Made by a program: the position numbers and the translations under genes | In this document: positions 24,727 through 24,746 of the stretch, in pieces | Layout of the letters: every line of letters begins with the position of its first letter | How positions within the stretch are numbered: position 1 is the first letter of the stretch | Assembly: GCA_964549495.1 (NCBI GenBank) | Contig: CAZJWJ010000080.1 | Coordinates: forward strand, 1 to 24,746 | Direction of reading: 5' to 3' | Origin: JACKBJ01 sp964549495 | GTDB taxonomy: Bacteria > Chloroflexota > Anaerolineae > Epilineales > Epilineaceae | DNA length: 24,746 nt | The notes under the pieces: model-generated | The model's input: the letters and a program-made list of their open reading frames with translations, nothing else | Databases searched by the model: none | Told to the model about the DNA's origin: nothing

Positions 24727-24746
24727 GTGAGCGAGCGATACGACCT
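24727..24746 (+). CDS. Start of probable dihydrolipoamide dehydrogenase (E3), cut by the window edge
   Basis: Only six full codons are visible: GTG then SERYD, with a seventh codon begun by CT. GGAG at 24715-24718 is eight bases ahead. MSERYDL followed by a FAD-binding motif is a typical E3 beginning, and the place after E1 and E2 is where E3 is expected. The call rests on position and seven residues only. Confidence 0.5.

Overview
This is a very GC-rich window, with strongly G/C-ending codons in the real reading frames. The best guess is a member of the Chloroflexota or a neighbouring lineage. The reasons are several secreted proteins with long Pro/Thr/Ser linkers followed by a short C-terminal tail of the type I-Y-L-P-x-x-R-N-G, a fused alpha/beta E1 subunit of a 2-oxoacid dehydrogenase, and a GAAC-N4-GTTC (Gram-positive type) LexA-like box. 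The assignment is an inference from gene style, not from a marker gene.

Layout. Bases 1-1626 hold the 3' end of a secreted protein, probably a subtilisin-family protease, closed by a strong hairpin. A 62-residue membrane protein (1872-2060) follows. Next comes a giant secreted protein of 2202 residues (2325-8933) that combines a zinc-metalloprotease-like domain, a von Willebrand A domain, calcium-binding repeats, two cohesin-like modules around a dockerin-like module, and two tandem C-terminal repeats. Bases 9040-10302 carry a divergent pair, a membrane-anchored LuxR-type regulator and a DUF2231 membrane protein, with a dyad between them. On the minus strand, an 1103-residue S8 protease (10958-14269) runs into a small gene that appears frameshifted (10772-10958) and then a CsbD-like stress protein (10517-10747). 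At 14382-14784 a near-consensus promoter carrying a LexA-like operator drives a TfoX C-terminal-domain protein. A 30-bp perfect inverted repeat follows. Two further minus-strand secreted proteins are a beta-helix protein (15100-16677) and a second complete S8 protease (16789-18555).

The right end is housekeeping. Mrp, an Fe-S/ATPase carrier, is translationally coupled to a Tat-type lipoprotein molybdopterin oxidoreductase. A promoter at 21146-21174 then precedes a 2-oxoacid dehydrogenase operon: fused E1 alpha-beta, E2, and the first codons of what should be E3.

The left 18.5 kb is thus largely an extracellular-hydrolase region. Four of its secreted proteins share the same C-terminal tail style, so they may use a common surface-sorting route. 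Points most worth a second look are the shared tail, the SOS-like control of the TfoX-C gene, the frameshifted gene, the multi-module 2202-residue protein, the 30-bp inverted repeat and the palindrome cluster in the mrp leader. No tRNA, rRNA, CRISPR array, transposase or phage gene was seen.
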